Made by a program: the position numbers and the translations under genes. This document shows positions 6,701 to 9,543 of a stretch of DNA of 9,543 nt, piece by piece. Origin of the DNA: Deltaproteobacteria bacterium (GTDB lineage: Bacteria > Desulfobacterota > Syntrophia > Syntrophales > UBA5619); assembly GCA_021372695.1 (NCBI GenBank), contig JAJFTY010000110.1, positions 1 through 9,543 of the forward strand, read 5' to 3'. Below the pieces are notes generated by a model. The model searched no databases, was not told the DNA's origin, and worked only from the letters and a program-made list of their open reading frames with translations. Every line of letters begins with the position of its first letter. Position 1 is the stretch's first letter.

Positions 6701-6716
6701 TCCTTGGATAAGGAGG
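6701..6716 (+). promoter_or_regulatory. Hairpin over the ald1 ribosome binding site
   Basis: TCCTT (6701-6705) is perfectly complementary to AAGGA (6710-6714) around a GGAT loop. It occupies the Shine-Dalgarno GGAGG (6712-6716), which is 7 nt from ATG 6724. The second alanine dehydrogenase has the same shape with one mismatch (7876-7880 with 7887-7891, again starting its loop with GGATA). The leader thus appears to have been duplicated along with the gene. The function is a guess. Confidence 0.3.
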
Positions 6717-6723
6717 GAGAACC

Positions 6724-7836
6724 ATGATCGTAGGAATTTTGAAGGAGATCAAGGCCGAGGAGAACCGCGTGTGCATGACTCCCGCGGGGGTCGAAGTCAT
6801 GAGGCAGAACGGGCACACGGTCCTTGTGGAAAAGAGCGCCGGTGTGGGAAGCGGGTTCGAGGACGTCCAGTACGCGCAGGCCGGTGCCGAAATCGTATCT
6901 TCCGCGAAGGAGATCTTCAAGCGCTCCGACATGGTCATGCACGTCAAGGAGCCCCTTCCCCCGGAGTACGATCTCATCCGCGAGGGCCAGATCATATTCA
7001 CGTACCTCCATCTGGCCGCCGCCGAGGAACTGACCCACCAGCTGATCAAGAGCAAATCGGTCGGCATAGCCTATGAAACGATCCAGAAGAAGGACGGCTC
7101 CCTGCCCCTGCTCACCCCCATGAGCGAGGTGGCGGGCCGCATGGCGATCCAGCAGGGCGCCAAGTACCTGGAGATGGCCCAGGGCGGCCACGGCGTGCTT
7201 CTGGGCGGCGTGCCCGGAGTCGATCCCGGGATGGTCGTCATCCTGGGCGGCGGTGTCGTGGGCACCAATGCGGCCAAGATGGCCTGCGGTCTCGGGGCCC
7301 GAGTGTACCTTTTGGACAAAAGCCTGGACCGCCTGCGTTACCTGAGCGATGTCATGCCGGCCAACTGCTTTCTCCTCTATGCGACGCCGGCAACCATCCG
7401 CGATCTTATCACGCGCGCCGACGTGGTCGTGGGCGCCGTCCTGGTTCCGGGCGCCGCGGCCCCCAAACTCATTACCCGCGAGATGCTGAAGACCATGAAG
7501 ACAGGTTCCGTGATGGTGGATGTGGCCATCGACCAGGGCGGATGCTTCGAGACCTCAAAGGCGACCACCCACTCCAACCCCATTTTTACCGTCGAAGGCG
7601 TTGTGCATTATTGCGTGGCCAACATGCCCGGCGGTGTTGCGAAAACTTCGACACTGGCCCTCACCAATGCGACCCTCCCCTACGCGGTCGAAATCGCAAA
7701 TAAGGGCTGGAAGAAGGCCATGAAGGAGAACGAAGAAATCCGGCTTGGAGCCAACGTCATCAAGGGGAAGGTGACATACAAGGCCGTTGCAGAGGTCTTC
7801 GGGCTCGAGTACGCTCCCATCGAAAAGTTTCTCTAA
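6724..7836 (+). CDS. ald: Alanine dehydrogenase 1
   Basis: This 370-residue enzyme should convert L-alanine, NAD+ and water to pyruvate, ammonia and NADH in the cytoplasm, usually as a hexamer. The N-terminal catalytic domain has KEIKAEENRVCMTPAGV, with Arg15 and Lys75 (VKEPLP) that bind pyruvate, His96 (YLHLAA) and the signature TPMSEVAGRMAIQQGAKYLE (131-150). The NAD domain has LGGGVVGTNAA (glycines 175, 177, 180) and Asp198 at the end of the next strand, which holds the NAD ribose. Catalytic Asp270 is in VDVAIDQGGCFE. The length equals the usual 370-372. The start is fixed by GGAGG at 6712-6716. It follows the transporter genes across a 288-nt hairpin-rich gap, so it may have its own promoter. 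The oxidative direction would feed pyruvate to the ferredoxin oxidoreductase whose gene begins at 9448. Confidence 0.94.
   Translation: MIVGILKEIKAEENRVCMTPAGVEVMRQNGHTVLVEKSAGVGSGFEDVQYAQAGAEIVSSAKEIFKRSDMVMHVKEPLPPEYDLIREGQIIFTYLHLAAAEELTHQLIKSKSVGIAYETIQKKDGSLPLLTPMSEVAGRMAIQQGAKYLEMAQGGHGVLLGGVPGVDPGMVVILGGGVVGTNAAKMACGLGARVYLLDKSLDRLRYLSDVMPANCFLLYATPATIRDLITRADVVVGAVLVPGAAAPKLITREMLKTMKTGSVMVDVAIDQGGCFETSKATTHSNPIFTVEGVVHYCVANMPGGVAKTSTLALTNATLPYAVEIANKGWKKAMKENEEIRLGANVIKGKVTYKAVAEVFGLEYAPIEKFL
7156..7199 (+). repeat. 44-nt tract identical between the two ald genes (copy 1; copy 2 at 8337-8380)
   Basis: Bases 7156-7199 and 8337-8380 are identical at all 44 positions, including every synonymous site in the stretch encoding GAKYLEMAQGGHGV. 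Codons on either side already differ at third positions (CAG CAG against CAA CAA; CTT against CTC). A second tract, 7531-7556 against 8712-8737, is identical over 26 nt. The repeats come from the gene duplication. Whether conversion keeps them identical is inference. Confidence 0.7.
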
Positions 7837-7904
7837 GCGCTGCACGGGAGCTTTCCGAATCTGTAAACGCAGGATTCCCTGGATACAAGGAGAGGGGGTG
7901 CGCC

Positions 7905-9017
7905 ATGATTCTGGGTGTTCCAAAAGAGATCAAGGCAGACGAGCATCGGGTTTCCATGACGCCGGCCGGGGTGGAGATCCTCACACAGAGGGGCCACACC
8001 CTTCTCGTGGAACATGGGGCCGGTGAAAGCAGCGGTTTCGGCGATGACGCATACATCCGTGCAGGAGCGGAAGCGGTCGGGTCGTCCGAGGAAATATTCT
8101 CGCGTTCCGAGATGGTCCTGAGGGTCAAGGAGCCTCAACCGTCGGAGTACAAACTGCTTCGAAAGGGGCAGATATACTTTTCATACCTGCATTTGGCCGC
8201 ATCAGAGGAATTGACACGGGCTTTGGTAGGCGCAGGGTCAATCGCAATCGGATATGAAACGGTCCAGCGTGACAACGGATACCTGCCCCTGCTCACGCCC
8301 ATGAGCGAAGTCGCGGGCCGCATGGCGATCCAACAAGGCGCCAAGTACCTGGAGATGGCCCAGGGCGGCCACGGCGTGCTCCTGGGCGGTGTTCCGGGGG
8401 TCGATCCGGGCCGGGTGCTCATTCTCGGAGGCGGATCCGTCGGAAGCCATGCGGCCCGAACAGCCTGCGGCCTGGGCGCAAATGTTTATCTCTTGGAAAT
8501 CAACCCGGCGCGGCTTCGCTACTTGAGCGATATCATGCCGAAAAATTGTTTTGTCGTGATGTCGACTCCCGCAGCGATCCGTGACCTTGTCACGCGGGCC
8601 GACGTGGTAGTGGGCGCCGCCCTTGTGCCCGGAGCGAGGACCCCTAGGCTCGTCCATGCCGGTATGTTGAAGACCATGAAGAAAGGCGCGGTGCTGGTCG
8701 ATGTGGCCATTGACCAGGGCGGATGCTTCGAGACCTCCCGCGAGACCACACATACGAAACCGACATTCGTCGTCGAGGGGATCGTTCACTACTGTGTCAG
8801 CAATATGCCCGGGGGCCTGCCGCGGACGTCCACCCTCGCGCTCACAAACGCCACGCTGCCCTATATTCAGGAGGTGGCGGACAAGGGCTGGAAAATAGCC
8901 ATGCGGGGTATTCCTGAAATCAGGCGAGGGGCAAACGTGGTAAATAGCAAGGTGACCCACCCAGGTGTTGCCGCTGCCCTTGGTCTCGAGTGCTCGCCCA
9001 TCGACAAGCGTCTGTAA
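7905..9017 (+). CDS. ald: Alanine dehydrogenase 2 (tandem paralogue)
   Basis: This second 370-residue alanine dehydrogenase aligns with the first end to end without a gap; I estimate roughly 60% identity by eye. All catalytic residues are kept: Arg15 (ADEHRVSMTP), Lys75 (RVKEPQP), His96 (YLHLAAS), TPMSEVAGRM (131-140) and Asp270 (VDVAIDQGGCFE). The NAD site is LGGGSVGSHAA (glycines 175, 177, 180). Asp198 of the first copy is Glu198 here, still compatible with NAD. The region just beside it (EINPARLRY) and the N-terminal half (for example residues 37-65) differ most. AAGGAG (7887-7892) plus a GAGGGGG run precede ATG 7905. The gap to the first copy is only 68 nt with no terminator, so the two are probably cotranscribed. 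The pair could form mixed hexamers, or one copy could act on another small 2-amino acid; the sequence does not decide. Confidence 0.93.
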   Translation: MILGVPKEIKADEHRVSMTPAGVEILTQRGHTLLVEHGAGESSGFGDDAYIRAGAEAVGSSEEIFSRSEMVLRVKEPQPSEYKLLRKGQIYFSYLHLAASEELTRALVGAGSIAIGYETVQRDNGYLPLLTPMSEVAGRMAIQQGAKYLEMAQGGHGVLLGGVPGVDPGRVLILGGGSVGSHAARTACGLGANVYLLEINPARLRYLSDIMPKNCFVVMSTPAAIRDLVTRADVVVGAALVPGARTPRLVHAGMLKTMKKGAVLVDVAIDQGGCFETSRETTHTKPTFVVEGIVHYCVSNMPGGLPRTSTLALTNATLPYIQEVADKGWKIAMRGIPEIRRGANVVNSKVTHPGVAAALGLECSPIDKRL

Positions 9018-9056
9018 GGATCATGTAGAAAAACTTGCTTAGACAATACGTTGGCG

Positions 9057-9230
9057 CCGGGAACGCCGTCCCGGAGCCCCTGAAGGGAAACTTTGCAAGG
9101 AATCCGGTTGCCCCGTCTTCGAATGAGCGGATGAGGTCAATGGTCCAAGAGTCCTTGTATGCGGCTGTTTCTGGTGCGGGGCAACCGGAGCAACCTCGGG
9201 GAGGTCCGGCCTCGAAAGCGGCTGGATCCA
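9057..9230 (+). repeat. Inverted-repeat-rich segment in the ald2/porG gap, possible structured RNA or remnant repeat element
   Basis: In the 430-nt gap 9018-9447, four foldable elements lie in a row. CCGGGA (9057-9062) pairs with TCCCGG (9069-9074). A perfect 13-bp inverted repeat, TCCGGTTGCCCCG (9103-9115) with CGGGGCAACCGGA (9177-9189), encloses 61 nt. ACCTC (9193-9197) pairs with GAGGT (9201-9205). GGTCCGGCC (9203-9211) pairs with GGCTGGATC (9220-9228) with two wobbles. No T-tract follows any of them. Open frames cross the segment on both strands but show no recognisable family. The segment could be a noncoding RNA, a leader structure or a worn mobile repeat; I do not recognise it. Confidence 0.35.
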
Positions 9231-9268
9231 ACTGGGAGAAAACGCGACACAAAACAGGCTCTTATACC

Positions 9269-9296
9269 CACTCCGGAGTGCAGTTTCTGCACGTGC
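9269..9296 (+). repeat. Three overlapping palindromes
   Basis: CACTCCGGAGTG (9269-9280), GTGCAG-TTT-CTGCAC (9278-9292) and GCACGTGC (9289-9296) overlap one another, so only some can form at once. They lie 37 nt upstream of the next inverted repeat and 50 nt upstream of the candidate -35 box. They could be operator half-sites or mutually exclusive hairpins. Confidence 0.4.
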
Positions 9297-9332
9297 GGGC
9301 CTGCGGGAAAAAGCGAAAAACATCTGAAAAGT

Positions 9333-9385
9333 TACCAATTTGGTATTGACAGGCAAACTCGATTCGGATATGGGAATTTGCCTGT
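9333..9385 (+). promoter_or_regulatory. Candidate promoter of the ferredoxin oxidoreductase operon, framed by two inverted repeats
   Basis: TTGACA (9346-9351) and TATGGG (9369-9374, 3 of 6 to TATAAT) are 17 nt apart. TACCAA-T-TTGGTA (9333-9345) is a perfect inverted repeat touching the -35 box. A second perfect 9-bp repeat, ACAGGCAAA (9349-9357) with TTTGCCTGT (9377-9385), starts inside the -35 box and ends just after the -10 box, with 19 nt between its arms. Both look like protein-binding sites. The second could also fold as a hairpin at the start of the transcript. The start codon of the next gene lies about 66 nt further on. Confidence 0.5.
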
Positions 9386-9447
9386 AGCAGTTATTCTGCC
9401 AGTCCCTATTCATTCACTACGCAAATCTTTCCGGGGGAGAATCACCG

Positions 9448-9543
9448 ATGATCGAGATCAGATGGCATGGAAGAGGCGGCCAGGGGGCCGTTACGTCCGT
9501 CGAGATGCTGGCCCTGGCGGCCATCGAGGCAGGGAAGTACGCC
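9448..9543 (+). CDS. porG: Pyruvate/2-oxoacid:ferredoxin oxidoreductase gamma subunit (5' partial)
   Basis: The first 32 codons are complete and run off the window edge. [15 protein letters not shown] followed by [17 protein letters not shown] is the canonical N-terminus of the gamma subunit of pyruvate- and related 2-oxoacid:ferredoxin oxidoreductases, with the HGRGGQG motif at residues 7-13. The enzyme converts a 2-oxo acid and CoA to acyl-CoA, CO2 and reduced ferredoxin in anaerobes. GGAG (9436-9439) is 8 nt before ATG 9448. The gamma gene usually comes first in four-subunit gamma-delta-alpha-beta operons, so the remaining subunits are expected just outside the window. The choice between pyruvate, branched-chain oxo acid or indolepyruvate as substrate cannot be made from 32 residues. 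Its place after two alanine dehydrogenases favours pyruvate. Confidence 0.85.
   Translation, partial: MIEIRWHGRGGQGAVTSVEMLALAAIEAGKYA

Noticed and set aside
9078..9150. Resemblance to a cobalamin riboswitch (GGGAA, AATCCGG, CCCCG, then TGAGCGG)
   Set aside because: The order and spacing do not fit, and the later conserved boxes and the downstream gene type are absent.
8920..9252. 110-codon open frame on the - strand across the end of ald2
   Set aside because: It overlaps a well-supported gene and has no recognisable domain. Its middle part reads somewhat protein-like, but that lies in the inverted-repeat segment.
9333..9345. TACCAATTTGGTA as a standard FadR/VanR-type operator
   Set aside because: Those operators have the half-sites in the order TGGT-N-ACCA; here the order is reversed (ACCA first), so it is reported only as an inverted repeat of unknown partner.
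9035..9349. Open frame of 104 codons on the + strand starting with TTG
   Set aside because: No family features, a rare start with no good ribosome binding site, and it runs through the inverted repeats and into the porG promoter repeat.
1..9543. CRISPR array, tRNA, rRNA, insertion sequence, prophage or defence genes
   Set aside because: No regular spacer repeats, no cloverleaf or conserved rRNA segments, and no transposase, integrase or nuclease motifs were found on either strand.

Overview
The window reads as part of a GC-rich chromosome (about 60% G+C by eye) from an anaerobic bacterium, most likely a Desulfobacterota/Syntrophobacterota-type organism. This assignment is inferred from the start of a pyruvate/2-oxoacid:ferredoxin oxidoreductase gamma gene, a TRAP uptake system, GGAGG-type ribosome binding sites and the codon usage. 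No rRNA, tRNA, transposase, CRISPR array or phage gene is visible. All credible genes are on the + strand.

Layout: (1) 1-168, the 3' end of an upstream gene that reads like one NHL/beta-propeller repeat. (2) 215-928, a GntR/FCD-type repressor. (3) 929-1296, a 368-nt gap with a candidate promoter and a leader holding two stem-loops that share the same arm sequence. (4) 1297-2376, an NAD-dependent opine dehydrogenase of the octopine / N-(1-D-carboxyethyl)-L-norvaline dehydrogenase type. (5) 2464-5275, a complete TRAP transporter in the order DctQ, DctM, DctP. (6) 5437-6435, a second, paralogous DctP with no permease of its own. (7) 6436-6723, a hairpin-rich gap. (8) 6724-7836 and 7905-9017, two tandem alanine dehydrogenases. 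(9) 9018-9447, a 430-nt gap rich in inverted repeats, with a candidate promoter. (10) 9448 to the edge, the first 32 codons of a ferredoxin oxidoreductase gamma subunit.

Together the genes suggest a route not usually annotated as a unit. The two binding proteins and the TRAP permease would import an amino-acid-like organic acid. The opine dehydrogenase would split it oxidatively into an amino acid and a 2-oxo acid. Alanine dehydrogenase would convert alanine to pyruvate, NH3 and NADH. The ferredoxin oxidoreductase would convert pyruvate to acetyl-CoA. If the substrate were alanopine (N-(1-carboxyethyl)alanine), one molecule would give two pyruvates, one ammonia and two NADH, so every gene would be accounted for. 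The family assignments are well supported by residues; the substrate and the pathway are inference. The FCD regulator next door is the natural candidate for the sensor.
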